Positions 18,276 to 27,474 of a stretch of DNA of 64,000 nucleotides are shown here, piece by piece (position 1 is the first letter of the stretch; the number at the start of each line of letters is the position of its first letter). Position numbers and translations under genes: made by a program. The notes below the pieces were generated by a model. The model was not told where the DNA came from. It saw only the letters and a list, made by a program, of their open reading frames with translations, and searched no databases. The stretch lies in assembly GCA_020052415.1 (NCBI GenBank), contig JAGVPB010000048.1, positions 62,001 to 126,000 of the forward strand, in the 5' to 3' direction. Source of the stretch: Bacteroidales bacterium. Its GTDB lineage: Bacteria > Bacteroidota > Bacteroidia > Bacteroidales > JAADJA01.

Positions 18276-19436
18276 ATGCCGCATTATCATAAGTCAGGGA
18301 GTATTCCATCAAAGCGACACATACAATTCAGGAAGCCGGATGGAGGGCTGTATGCTGAGCAACTCGTTTCAACCGAAGGATTTTCAGATTTGTACTCGCT
18401 AGTTTACCATTGTTATCCACCTACACTCGTTTCTTCAATTGATGAACCTTACGAAATTACACCTAAAATTGCAGTCGAAAAGAACCTTCAAAGCAGAAGT
18501 TTCCTGGGTTTTAATATTGAACCCGAAAATGATTATCTTAAGAGTCGGGTACCTGTTCTGGTGAATAATGATGTTCATATCAGTTTTTCTGCCCCGCGAA
18601 ACTCAATGAAGGATTATTTTTTTAAAAACTCCGGCGCTGATGAAGTCATTTTTGTTCATAAAGGAGAAGGTACTCTGCAAACCATGTATGGAAAACTTGA
18701 TTTTGCTTACGGTGATCATTTGGTAATACCGCGTGGAATTATTTACAAAATTGAATTTAAAACACAGGATAACAGGCTATTTATTATTGAATCCTTCAGT
18801 CCGGTTCGTTTTCCTAAACGTTATTTGAACCGTGCTGGACAATTGCTCGAACATGCGCCATTTTGTGAAAGGGATATCCGCAAACCCTCTGATCTTGAAA
18901 CACACGATGAAAAGGGCGATTTCAAAATTCTGATTAAGAGAGACGGAATGATTTATCCTTACCATTATGCTTCTCATCCTTTCGATTTGGTTGGCTGGGA
19001 TGGCTACCATTATCCTTATGCTCTTTCGATCCATGATTTTGAACCGATAACGGGCCGCATTCATCAGCCACCGCCGGTACATCAAACCTTCGAGACGCCC
19101 AACTTCGTCATGTGTGCTTTTGTCCCGCGATTATACGATTATCATCCTTTATCAATACCCACTCCATATAACCACAGTAATGTGGACTCGGATGAAGTGC
19201 TGTATTATGTGGAGGGTGAATTTATGAGCCGTAAGCATGTGGAGAAAGGGATGATTACCCTCCATCCTATTGGCATTCCGCATGGGCCACATCCGGGAGC
19301 GGTTGAAAAAAGTATAGGTCAAAAAGAAACAAATGAACTTGCTGTAATGGTTGATACATTCAAACCCTTAAAAATAACAGAACAAGCGATGGGAATTGAA
19401 GATAAAGATTACTTTAGGTCATGGCTAAGCGAGTGA
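18276..19436 (+). CDS. hmgA: Homogentisate 1,2-dioxygenase
   Basis: 386 residues of the cupin-type dioxygenase that opens the ring of homogentisate to maleylacetoacetate. The Fe(II) ligands can be placed as H300 and E307 (PYNHSNVDSDEVLYY) and H336 (GIPHGPHPG). The upstream HQPPPVHQTFE (263-273) is also typical. Slightly shorter than the ~430-residue enzymes of proteobacteria, as usual for the Bacteroidota form. It is the first of three tyrosine-degradation genes on this strand, with hpd and fahA downstream. Confidence 0.93.
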   Translation: MPHYHKSGSIPSKRHIQFRKPDGGLYAEQLVSTEGFSDLYSLVYHCYPPTLVSSIDEPYEITPKIAVEKNLQSRSFLGFNIEPENDYLKSRVPVLVNNDVHISFSAPRNSMKDYFFKNSGADEVIFVHKGEGTLQTMYGKLDFAYGDHLVIPRGIIYKIEFKTQDNRLFIIESFSPVRFPKRYLNRAGQLLEHAPFCERDIRKPSDLETHDEKGDFKILIKRDGMIYPYHYASHPFDLVGWDGYHYPYALSIHDFEPITGRIHQPPPVHQTFETPNFVMCAFVPRLYDYHPLSIPTPYNHSNVDSDEVLYYVEGEFMSRKHVEKGMITLHPIGIPHGPHPGAVEKSIGQKETNELAVMVDTFKPLKITEQAMGIEDKDYFRSWLSE

Positions 19437-19482
19437 AAGTGGAAAGTGGGAAGTGGGAACTGGAAACTGGAAAGTGGAAATT
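19434..19482. repeat. Degenerate tandem repeat (AAAGTGGGAAGTGG units)
   Basis: About five approximate 8-9-bp units of the type GTGGAAA/GTGGGAA/CTGGAAA begin at the hmgA stop codon. They are low-complexity and purine-rich. Confidence 0.6.
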
Positions 19483-19546
19483 TGGATATTGTGATTTTTT
19501 ACTAAATAAACTTGAAATATAAATTATTGAAATATCAATCTGAATT

Positions 19547-19768
19547 ATGAAAAATGTTTACGAGTTGGATGTTTATATTCCGGCTGACAGAAAAAAGTTT
19601 TATCTATACGCAAGAGGATCTTTTGAAGAAACAAAGGCATGGTTACGAAAATTAATAAGAAGAAAATTATTAACTCAGGTTGAGACAGATGAATACACAG
19701 TAATTATTAATGAACTGGGCCCGAAGTTAAATGCTTTTATTAATAAAACCAAAACATATTCAATTTAA
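19547..19768 (+). CDS. Shortened four-helix-bundle protein (23S rRNA IVS type)
   Basis: 73 residues. From residue 17 on (KKFYLYARGSFEETKAWLRK ... LLTQVETDEYTVIINELGPKLNAFI) it resembles the C-terminal two helices of the ~120-residue four-helix-bundle family encoded in 23S rRNA intervening sequences and in many chromosomal loci. The first two helices are missing, so it is either a truncated remnant or a short variant. It is inserted between hmgA and hpd and has no metabolic role that I can see. Confidence 0.5.
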   Translation: MKNVYELDVYIPADRKKFYLYARGSFEETKAWLRKLIRRKLLTQVETDEYTVIINELGPKLNAFINKTKTYSI

Positions 19769-19787
19769 TGGTCAGGTTTTGTAAAAG

Positions 19788-19823
19788 TTTCAAATATCAA
19801 ATATCAAGTTTCAAATTTCAAAT
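19788..19823. repeat. Degenerate tandem repeat (TTTCAAATATCAA units)
   Basis: Three to four units of TTTCAAATATCAA type lie immediately upstream of the hpd start codon. Confidence 0.55.
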
Positions 19824-20921
19824 ATGATAAAACAAGATTTTTTACCGATTAACGGTACCGATTACGTGGAGTTTTATGTTGGCAATGCCAAACAGGCGGC
19901 CCATTATTATCAATCAGCATTTGGGTTCCAGCCTCTGGCATACCGTGGATTGGAAACCGGTGATAAAGAAAAAACATCCTATGTATTAAGACAGGGTAAG
20001 GTTACCTTCGTATTTTCATCTTCCCTGGTACCTGATTCAGAAATTGCACAGCATTGTAATTTACATGGTGATGGGGTCAAATACATAGCTCTTTGGGTTG
20101 ATGATGCTACAAAATCTTTCAACGAAACAACCAAACGCGGAGGCAAGGTTTATCTGGAGCCTAAAGCATATAAGGATAACAGCGGTGAAGTTGTCATTTC
20201 AGGCATTCATACTTATGGTGAAACCATTCATCTTTTTGTCGAAAGGAAGAACTACAACGGTATTTTTTTACCTGGCTTTATTCCATGGAATCCTGTTTAT
20301 AAATCAGAGGAGGTTGGGTTTAAATTTGTTGATCACATGGTAGGCAATGTAGGTTGGGGCGAAATGAATACCTGGGCAAAATTTTATCAGGATGTGATGG
20401 GATTTGAACAACTGATTTCTTTCGATGATAAGGATATTTCAACTGAATATTCCGCCCTGATGAGTAAAGTAATGGCCAATAATAACATGAGGATTAAATT
20501 TCCGATCAATGAGCCGGCAAAAGGGAAAAAGAAATCGCAGATTGAAGAATATATTGACTTTTACAAAGGGCCCGGAGTTCAACATGTAGCTCTTGCTACC
20601 GACAATATTATTCATACAGTGGGTGAACTTCGCCGCAGAGGCGTTGAATTCCTTTATGTTCCGGATACTTATTATGATTCCGTAGGTCAAAGGGTCGGAA
20701 TTATTGATGAAAACTTAGATCTGCTTAAAAAACTGAATATTCTGATTGATCGCGACGAGGAGGGCTACCTTCTGCAAATTTTCACCAAACCTGTAGAGGA
20801 CAGACCGACGGTATTTTATGAAATTATACAGAGAAAAGGCGCACTTTCATTTGGAAAAGGTAACTTTAAAGCCTTATTCGAATCCATTGAAAGAGAACAG
20901 GAAAGAAGAGGAACGCTGTAG
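19824..20921 (+). CDS. hpd: 4-hydroxyphenylpyruvate dioxygenase
   Basis: 365 residues with two vicinal-oxygen-chelate domains. The Fe(II) facial triad is H171 (FVDHMVGNV), H254 (GVQHVALAT) and E333 (FYEIIQRKG). The C-terminal FGKGNFKALFESIE is a conserved helix that gates the active site. It converts 4-hydroxyphenylpyruvate to homogentisate, the substrate of the HmgA encoded just upstream. All catalytic residues are intact. Confidence 0.96.
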   Translation: MIKQDFLPINGTDYVEFYVGNAKQAAHYYQSAFGFQPLAYRGLETGDKEKTSYVLRQGKVTFVFSSSLVPDSEIAQHCNLHGDGVKYIALWVDDATKSFNETTKRGGKVYLEPKAYKDNSGEVVISGIHTYGETIHLFVERKNYNGIFLPGFIPWNPVYKSEEVGFKFVDHMVGNVGWGEMNTWAKFYQDVMGFEQLISFDDKDISTEYSALMSKVMANNNMRIKFPINEPAKGKKKSQIEEYIDFYKGPGVQHVALATDNIIHTVGELRRRGVEFLYVPDTYYDSVGQRVGIIDENLDLLKKLNILIDRDEEGYLLQIFTKPVEDRPTVFYEIIQRKGALSFGKGNFKALFESIEREQERRGTL

Positions 20922-20924
20922 GGA

Positions 20925-20997
20925 GGAGGATTTAGGATTTAGGATTTGGGAATTAGGATTTAGGATTTAGGAATTAGGATTTGGGATTTAGGATTTA
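20925..20997. repeat. Degenerate tandem repeat (GGATTTAGGATTTGGGAATTA units)
   Basis: About nine 7-bp units (GGATTTA, GGATTTG, GGAATTA) fill the gap between hpd and fahA. The same unit appears in the mosaic repeats near 1425-1450 and 12285-12300. Confidence 0.7.
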
Positions 20998-21012
20998 TAT
21001 ATTTTATCAGGC

Positions 21013-22287
21013 ATGAATAATACAAATGAGCCCAATTTACAATCGTGGATCGAAGTGCAAAAAGACAGTGATTTTCCGATTCAAAACATCCCGTTTGGAG
21101 TAATCCGAAAAAAAAATGGCAAGATCAGATGTGCAACGAGGATCGGAAATTATACTATTGACCTTTTTGAACTGGCCAATCATGGATACTTCAATGACCT
21201 GGGGATCGAAGATGCTGCATTCTTTAAAAAACGTTATTTAAATAATTTTATAGCCCTTGGTAAGTCCTCAAACCGACTTGTCAGGGCCCGGATTTCAGAA
21301 TTATTTGAGAAAGGAAACCCGGCCATCCGCGAAAGCATAGTAGAAAAGTCAGCAATCCTGAACCATATCACCGATGTGCAAATGATGATGCCGGTTAGGG
21401 TTGGCGATTACACCGATTTCTATTCGAGCCTGGAACATGCTACCAATATTGGTAAAATGTTTCGTGATCCTGAAAAAGCCTTACTTCCTAACTGGCGGCA
21501 CATTCCGGTCGGTTATCATGGCCGGAGTTCATCCATCGTTGTTTCCGGAACCGACGTTCATCGTCCGAAAGGACAAACAAAAAAGGATGATTCGGCAACA
21601 CCTGACTTTGGTCCATCAAAACTTGTGGATTTTGAGCTCGAAATGGCTTTCATTACAGGGAAATCAACACAATTAGGTGATAGCATTCCGGTTGGTGAAG
21701 CTGAAGATTATATTTTCGGATTGGTACTATTTAATGACCTTTCGGCGCGTGATATTCAGAAATGGGAGTATGTTCCGTTAGGGCCATTTTTAAGTAAAAA
21801 TTTCGGATCAGTCGTTTCGCCATGGATCGTTACTTTGGATGCCCTCGAACCATTCAGGGTAAGCGGTCCTGATCAAAATCCACAGGTTCTTCCTTATCTC
21901 CGGCTTACAGGAAAAAGAAATTTTGATATCAACCTTGATGTTTTGATCGAGCCTGAAGGTAAAAAAGCTACAAAAGTTTGTAGTTCAAATTTCAAATACA
22001 TGTACTGGAACATGTGCCAGCAACTTGCCCATCAGACGGTCAATGGTTGCAATATCAATGTCGGGGATATGTACGGCTCAGGAACCATCAGCGGGCCAAT
22101 GCCTGATTCATTCGGTTCGATGCTTGAACTCACCTGGAACGGGACCAAACCTATCAAACTATCTGACGGAACTGAACGCAAGTTTATTGAAGATAATGAT
22201 ACGGTTATCATGCAAGGCTGGGCAGAAAAGGATGGAGTAAGGATAGGGTTTGGCGAGTGTGTGACGAAAATTTTACCTGTAAAATAA
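21013..22287 (+). CDS. fahA: Fumarylacetoacetase
   Basis: 424 residues, normal for this enzyme, which splits fumarylacetoacetate into fumarate and acetoacetate in the last step of tyrosine breakdown. An N-terminal SH3-like part is followed by the FAH fold: DYTDFYSSLEHATNIG, YHGRSSSIVVSG with the catalytic His, LDFELE-type metal ligands (VDFELEMAFITG) and DLSARDIQKWEYVPLGPFL. It follows hpd after a repeat-filled gap of about 90 bp. The maleylacetoacetate isomerase needed between HmgA and FahA is not in the window. Confidence 0.96.
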   Translation: MNNTNEPNLQSWIEVQKDSDFPIQNIPFGVIRKKNGKIRCATRIGNYTIDLFELANHGYFNDLGIEDAAFFKKRYLNNFIALGKSSNRLVRARISELFEKGNPAIRESIVEKSAILNHITDVQMMMPVRVGDYTDFYSSLEHATNIGKMFRDPEKALLPNWRHIPVGYHGRSSSIVVSGTDVHRPKGQTKKDDSATPDFGPSKLVDFELEMAFITGKSTQLGDSIPVGEAEDYIFGLVLFNDLSARDIQKWEYVPLGPFLSKNFGSVVSPWIVTLDALEPFRVSGPDQNPQVLPYLRLTGKRNFDINLDVLIEPEGKKATKVCSSNFKYMYWNMCQQLAHQTVNGCNINVGDMYGSGTISGPMPDSFGSMLELTWNGTKPIKLSDGTERKFIEDNDTVIMQGWAEKDGVRIGFGECVTKILPVK

Positions 22288-22407
22288 CTTTTCTAGCAAG
22301 TAACAATTAAATTACTTCACGTGAAAATACAAAATGAAAACGAATTGTTTTAATCGGTTGAAGTATATTTGCATAATAAAAATGGTTTATCAGAAATATA
22401 ATATTTT

Positions 22408-22629
22408 ATGAACACATCATTAATAATAGATAAAATAATCAATGAAATAAGACCTCTTGATGACGACACAAAAATCAGATTAATAGAAAAGATCCTTGGA
22501 TTAATCAAATCAAATGAAAAGAAAAAAAAACCGGCTCATAGTTTATCGGACCTTAAAGCATTAGGTGCAGATATTTGGCTTCATGAGGACATCACTGAAT
22601 ACATTAAAAACGAACGTAAATGGGATTGA
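22408..22629 (+). CDS. Orphan antitoxin-like small protein
   Basis: 73 residues. A helical N-terminal half is followed by a Lys-rich linker and a C-terminal LKALGADIWLHEDITEYIKNERKWD. That ending is typical of small antitoxins paired with PIN-type (VapC-like) toxins. No toxin follows: the next gene, 5 nt on, is a flavin reductase. It may be a remnant of a lost pair or work in trans. Confidence 0.5.
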   Translation: MNTSLIIDKIINEIRPLDDDTKIRLIEKILGLIKSNEKKKKPAHSLSDLKALGADIWLHEDITEYIKNERKWD

Positions 22630-22634
22630 ATTAA

Positions 22635-23510
22635 ATGATAAAAATTGATCCTGCAATTGAAACAGTTCCAAAGGTCCATCAAATTCTTTTAGGTGCAGTC
22701 GCTCCAAGGCCGATCGCTTTTGCCAGTACAATTGATAAGGCAGGAAATCCTAACCTCTCCCCTTTCAGCTTTTTCAATGCTTTCGGAGTGAATCCCACAA
22801 CACTGATCTTTTCACCTTCCCGGCGCGGCAGGGATAATACAACGAAGGATACATTCAACAACCTGAAAGAAGTTCCTGAAGTGGTTATCAACACTGTAAA
22901 TTATGCTATTGTCCAGCAGGCAAGCCTTGCAAGCACGGAGTATCCTAAAGGAGTCAATGAATTCATCAAAGCCGGGCTTACACCGGTTCCGGCTGAAAAA
23001 GTAAGGCCTTTCAGAGTGAAGGAATCTCCGGTACAGTTCGAATGTAAAGTCCGTCAAATCATTGAAACAGGCGATCAGGGTGGCGCCGGGAACCTGGTTA
23101 TCTGCGAAATCCTGCTTATCCATCTTGATGAGACAATACTTGATGAAACCGGCAGGATTAACCCTGATAAAATAGATCTGGTAGCGAGAATGGGTGGCGA
23201 CAATTATTGCAGGGCTTCCGGTAATGCAATTTTTAGAGTTGAAAAACCATCACTAAAACAAGGAATTGGCATTGACCAACTTCCTTTTGCTATCAGAAAC
23301 TCAAAATACCTCTCAGGTAATGACCTGGGTAAAATGGGCAATATTGAAGCCTTGCCTACCATAAATGAAATTGAAACTTATAAGAATATTTCAAATCTCA
23401 CTTTTGTATCAACCGGCACTGACGAAAAAACAATTATTGATTTCGCAAGAAGATTGCTGAATGAAAATAAAGTCGAAGAAGCCCTAACGGTACTCATGGC
23501 TTATCTTTAA
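22635..23510 (+). CDS. Flavin reductase family protein (FMN-binding split barrel)
   Basis: 291 residues. The N-terminal ~200 residues show the flavoredoxin/DIM6-NTAB pattern: LGAVAPRPIAFASTID, NLSPFSFFNAFGVNPTTLIFSPS with the FMN-phosphate loop, and KDTFNNLKEVPEVVIN. The remaining ~90 residues are a helical extension. Members bind FMN and either reduce free flavin or act in electron transfer. Whether it serves the neighbouring aromatic pathway is unknown; an oxygenase component that would need reduced flavin is not seen. Confidence 0.85.
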   Translation: MIKIDPAIETVPKVHQILLGAVAPRPIAFASTIDKAGNPNLSPFSFFNAFGVNPTTLIFSPSRRGRDNTTKDTFNNLKEVPEVVINTVNYAIVQQASLASTEYPKGVNEFIKAGLTPVPAEKVRPFRVKESPVQFECKVRQIIETGDQGGAGNLVICEILLIHLDETILDETGRINPDKIDLVARMGGDNYCRASGNAIFRVEKPSLKQGIGIDQLPFAIRNSKYLSGNDLGKMGNIEALPTINEIETYKNISNLTFVSTGTDEKTIIDFARRLLNENKVEEALTVLMAYL

Positions 23511-23535
23511 AAAATTCAAGTCAAATCTAAAACCC

Positions 23536-23572
23536 AATATCAATAAATATCCATAAATATCAATCTATTTCC
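23536..23572. repeat. Degenerate tandem repeat (AATATCAATAAATATCC units)
   Basis: Three approximate units of ATATCAATAAAT type lie in the 81-bp gap between the convergent flavin reductase and phhA genes. Confidence 0.5.
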
Positions 23573-23591
23573 CCTATTTCCCTACAACCTT

Positions 23592-25331
23592 TTAATTCAC
23601 TTGCCGTAATTCCCTAATCATCGCCATGCCATTGTCAATCAGTCTCTGATATTCCGGTTTTGAATCCTGAAGTTTCAATAAATGAGCTTCAAGCTCAACT
23701 GCAAATCCGTTTTCATCTTTTGCGATTTCGAGAATATCGAGCGGTAAAAGCCAATCTTCCGGGAAAAGATTTTTCAAATTATTAAACACAGTTTCTAAAT
23801 CGCTGATATCTCCTTTTGTTTCCCTGCATTTTCGAACCTTTGCATACAAGGAATGAAGGATTTTTGAATCCTCAGAATAGGCTATCTTATGTGTTTTTTC
23901 TTTGGGAACTTCATACGTCAGGCCAAAAGCATCCGGGTCGGCCGGTCCTGAAAACACCGAGGATATCTCGGATCCGACTGCCATATCATACGGACCCCAG
24001 ACTGGCTGAAATAATATCTTATCCTCATAGGTAACGGTACAATTTTCAAAAGTGAATATGAGGTTTTTTCCTTCTTTTGAAATTATATTTCGTAACAGAC
24101 CTTTAACTTTTACCCCAGATTCAAATTCAAGGATTGCCTCTTTACCAGTGATGATGGAAATTTCCTTCAACCCTCCTTCTGATATCAGTTCCAGAGGGAT
24201 TGGAGTGTTTTTTAACCTGCCTACGGGCGACCCGAATCCATCATGATGATAATCCCTGCCATGGCCGTCAATCTGATGTCCCTTAAAATTCAGGTTCGTT
24301 GGGCCTTGGGTATTAAAATAAATTGGTTTATTTTCTTTTTGAAGAAAACTTTTAAATGTCCCTGAAACCTGTAACCCTGAATTAAATTCGCAGGTTGCAG
24401 TATTTCCGGAATCAATCGCTTTTTGAAGGCCGTAACAGCCGCCCTTGCGAAAAGCCATCCTGCAGCCAAATTCGTCAAGTACCTGGTTGAGGTGAATAAA
24501 ATCCGGCGTAACGAATAATTGCGGCTGGCGTGTGGTAATGTCGAATGCATAATTTACAGCGTCAATGGTATAGGGTATTTTTGTTACTGACGGCTGGAGC
24601 GATGAATAGCTTTCCCCAATTGATGACAGCAATCCGGCGCCATAAATCCTGGGCTTATTCAGATCACCGATCAGGCCATATTCCACAGTCCACCAGTGAA
24701 GATTCCTTATCAGCGCCATTTCCGACAATTCACCATGAATGCTTTCCAGGTCAGCAAGTTCCTTTTCTGCAAGTTTAATTTCACTTTTTGGTGTATAAGG
24801 GTCTGCTTTAAGTATCGAAAGATGCCTTATTGCATTGTAAACCTGATAATCTTTTTTCGACGAAAAAGCCTTTGAGCCTATTTCGCCGAACAACCTCAAA
24901 TAATCAGCATACTCAGGGTCAGCAATAATTGGAGCATGTCCGGCGGCTTCGTGAATGATGTCGGGCGCAGGAGTATATTCGATCTGGTTAATAGGCCGGA
25001 TATCAGCAGCTATCACCAAAACATTATATGCCTGAAACTCCATGAAAGCTGAGGGAGGGATAAATCCATCCACGGCAACTGCCGCCCATCCAATTTCCTT
25101 AAGAATCCGGTTCATGCCGTACATGTGCGGAATCCGGTCTATGCTGATTCCCGTTCTCCTTAATCCATCAAGATAACTGTGATGAGCCACTTTCGATAAA
25201 TAGCGGACATTTTGCTTCATTACATACCGCCATACTGCATGATCCTGGGCTGTGTAATCATTATAAGGCTGATCTATCACCAGGCTCATCAGATGTTTCG
25301 GCAACCTGTCCAAAACTTCATTTTTTTCCAT
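23592..25331 (-). CDS. phhA: Aromatic amino acid hydroxylase with a long C-terminal extension
   Basis: 579 residues. Residues 1-295 are the biopterin-dependent hydroxylase domain with the iron ligands H127 and H132 (PDIIHEAAGHAPIIADPEY) and E217 (WWTVEYGLIGD). The most likely reaction is phenylalanine to tyrosine, feeding the Hpd-HmgA-FahA pathway encoded alongside. The rest (about 300-579) is absent from short proteobacterial PhhA. It contains two similar beta segments (CEFNSGLQVSGTFKSF near 325 and LEFESGVKVKGLLRN near 415) and a helical end. It is divergent from glgB. The annotation as phhA is by family; tyrosine or tryptophan as substrate cannot be excluded from sequence alone. Confidence 0.88.
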   Translation of the reverse strand: MEKNEVLDRLPKHLMSLVIDQPYNDYTAQDHAVWRYVMKQNVRYLSKVAHHSYLDGLRRTGISIDRIPHMYGMNRILKEIGWAAVAVDGFIPPSAFMEFQAYNVLVIAADIRPINQIEYTPAPDIIHEAAGHAPIIADPEYADYLRLFGEIGSKAFSSKKDYQVYNAIRHLSILKADPYTPKSEIKLAEKELADLESIHGELSEMALIRNLHWWTVEYGLIGDLNKPRIYGAGLLSSIGESYSSLQPSVTKIPYTIDAVNYAFDITTRQPQLFVTPDFIHLNQVLDEFGCRMAFRKGGCYGLQKAIDSGNTATCEFNSGLQVSGTFKSFLQKENKPIYFNTQGPTNLNFKGHQIDGHGRDYHHDGFGSPVGRLKNTPIPLELISEGGLKEISIITGKEAILEFESGVKVKGLLRNIISKEGKNLIFTFENCTVTYEDKILFQPVWGPYDMAVGSEISSVFSGPADPDAFGLTYEVPKEKTHKIAYSEDSKILHSLYAKVRKCRETKGDISDLETVFNNLKNLFPEDWLLPLDILEIAKDENGFAVELEAHLLKLQDSKPEYQRLIDNGMAMIRELRQVN

Positions 25332-25387
25332 AATTACTTTTTAATCGGATTATCAAAGATAATTCTATTATTAAACAAGGCATTTTG

Positions 25388-25395
25388 TAATTTTG
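25388..25395 (+). promoter_or_regulatory. Candidate -7 element (TAATTTTG) for glgB
   Basis: TAnnTTTG match 20 bp upstream of the glgB ATG at 25415. A -33 element is not evident. If used, the leader would be very short. Confidence 0.35.
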
Positions 25396-25414
25396 TTTGC
25401 AATATTAGTCAACT

Positions 25415-27430
25415 ATGGTCAATAATAATTTGAACCTTATCCGCATTGATCCGTGGCTTGAACCCAGCGCACAGGACATCACGGATCGCCACGGCAGGTT
25501 TATTAACCGTGTTAAATCCATCGAAAATGATTTCGGCTGTTTATCTGAATTTGCAGATGCCTATAAATATTTTGGCATTAATTACGATGCTGCATGTAAG
25601 TGTTTCACTTATCGTGAATGGGCGCCTCAGGCTCATGCATTGTTCCTGACCGGCGATTTCAACAACTGGAATGAAACCTCGCATCCTCTTGTGAAAGATA
25701 AATACGGCATCTGGGAAATTATTCTTGATGAAAAAGAATGCAAAAAATCATTTACTCACCAATCGAAAATAAAAGTAATTGTCGTAGCAAAAAACGGCAA
25801 ACAATTCCGGATACCCGCATACATCACCAGGGTTATTCAGGATGATGATACCAAGAACTTTACAGGACAGGTCTGGCTTCCAAAAAAATTCAACTGGTCG
25901 GGCGATAATTTCAAACCGGGTGATCAGGAAGACCTTTTTATTTATGAATGTCATGTAGGCATGGCACAGGAAAAAGAAGATGTTGGAACCTATAATGAAT
26001 TTACCGATAACATCTTAGCCCGGATTAAAGAAGCCGGTTACAATGCCATACAGTTAATGGCCATACAGGAGCATCCTTATTACGGATCGTTTGGCTATCA
26101 CGTCTCCAACTTCTTTGCAGCTTCTTCACGCTTCGGAACGCCGGAAGAACTTAAAAACCTCATAAAGACGGCTCACCAAATGGGCATTGCAGTGATTCTT
26201 GACATCGTTCATTCACACACGGTTAAGAACACCGTTGAAGGCATAAACCAGTTTGACGGCTCGGAAAGTCAATACTTTCATGCAGGCGAAAGGGGCGATC
26301 ATCCTCATTGGGATTCGAAAATATTTGATTATGGTAAAACAGAAGTCATCCGGTTTCTTTTGTCAAACCTAAAGTACTGGCTCGACGAATTTCATTTCGA
26401 TGGTTTCCGGTTCGACGGTGTAGGGTCAATGATGTATTTCCATCATGGCAATGAAGCGATTGACGGGCAGCAAAAATATTTCAGACAGGGAGTTGAATTT
26501 GACGCAATAACTTATCTGCAGCTTGCAAATACGCTAATTCACACGATAAATCCGGGCGCAATCACCATAGCCGAAGATGTCACGGGCATGCCGGGATTAA
26601 CGACACCTGTTGCCGATGGCGGACTCGGATTCGATTACAGGCTGGGCATGGGAATCCCTGATTTCTGGATAAAGCTGCTTAAGGAATATAAAGACGAAGA
26701 CTGGAATATAGGTGAACTGTGGAATGTGCTGAACAACCGTTTACCTCACGTAAAAACCGTAGCTTATTGCGAATCACACGACCAGGCGCTCGTCGGCGAT
26801 AAAACCCTTGCCTTCCGGCTGATGGACAAAGCCATGTACTGGCACATGCAGAAAGACGATCCCGATCTTATTATCGAACGGGGTGTCGCATTGCATAAGC
26901 TTATCCGTTTATTCACTATTGCTTTGGGTGGCCAGGCATACATGAATTTCATGGGAAATGAGTTCGGACATCCTGAATGGATTGACTTCCCAAGAGAGGG
27001 TAACAACTGGAGTTATAAATATTGCCGGCGCCAATGGTCGCTGGTTGACAATCCTGATTTAAAATATAAGTATCTCGCCGCTTTCGACAGGGAAATGATA
27101 AGCATAATCAAAGAAAACAGGATACTGAATTCTATGTTCGCTCAGCAACTTAACATGGACGACTGGAATAAGACCATTATTTTTGAGCGCAACAACCTGA
27201 TCTTTGTTTTCAACTTCCATGTGAATCATTCTGTAGCAGATTATGGGTTCAGGGTTCCGCTTGGCGGGGATTACAGGATCATCCTCAATTCGGATGCCAC
27301 CCGTTTCGGCGGACACGACAGGATTGACGACCATTTAATTTACAGCACTTTCCAGAAAGATGGCGATAGCAACCATTACCTGCAGCTTTACGTAACCAAC
27401 CGGACCGCGCTGGTGCTGAAGAAAGTCTAA
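25415..27430 (+). CDS. glgB: 1,4-alpha-glucan branching enzyme, eukaryotic-type
   Basis: 671 residues. An N-terminal CBM48 (about 60-160, REWAPQAHALFLTGDFNNW) is followed by a GH13 barrel and C-terminal beta domain. Catalytic signatures: FDGFRFDGVGSM (nucleophile Asp), ITIAEDVTGMPG (acid Glu) and AYCESHDQALVG (third Asp). The CBM wording and overall size match the animal/fungal/plant branching enzymes (GH13 subfamily 8) rather than E. coli GlgB; such forms are common in Bacteroidota. It introduces alpha-1,6 branches into glycogen. No glgA or glgC is nearby. Confidence 0.93.
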   Translation: MVNNNLNLIRIDPWLEPSAQDITDRHGRFINRVKSIENDFGCLSEFADAYKYFGINYDAACKCFTYREWAPQAHALFLTGDFNNWNETSHPLVKDKYGIWEIILDEKECKKSFTHQSKIKVIVVAKNGKQFRIPAYITRVIQDDDTKNFTGQVWLPKKFNWSGDNFKPGDQEDLFIYECHVGMAQEKEDVGTYNEFTDNILARIKEAGYNAIQLMAIQEHPYYGSFGYHVSNFFAASSRFGTPEELKNLIKTAHQMGIAVILDIVHSHTVKNTVEGINQFDGSESQYFHAGERGDHPHWDSKIFDYGKTEVIRFLLSNLKYWLDEFHFDGFRFDGVGSMMYFHHGNEAIDGQQKYFRQGVEFDAITYLQLANTLIHTINPGAITIAEDVTGMPGLTTPVADGGLGFDYRLGMGIPDFWIKLLKEYKDEDWNIGELWNVLNNRLPHVKTVAYCESHDQALVGDKTLAFRLMDKAMYWHMQKDDPDLIIERGVALHKLIRLFTIALGGQAYMNFMGNEFGHPEWIDFPREGNNWSYKYCRRQWSLVDNPDLKYKYLAAFDREMISIIKENRILNSMFAQQLNMDDWNKTIIFERNNLIFVFNFHVNHSVADYGFRVPLGGDYRIILNSDATRFGGHDRIDDHLIYSTFQKDGDSNHYLQLYVTNRTALVLKKV

Positions 27431-27474
27431 AGAATTATCAGATTTAATAAGTTTCATCAGAAAGTCACTCTTTT

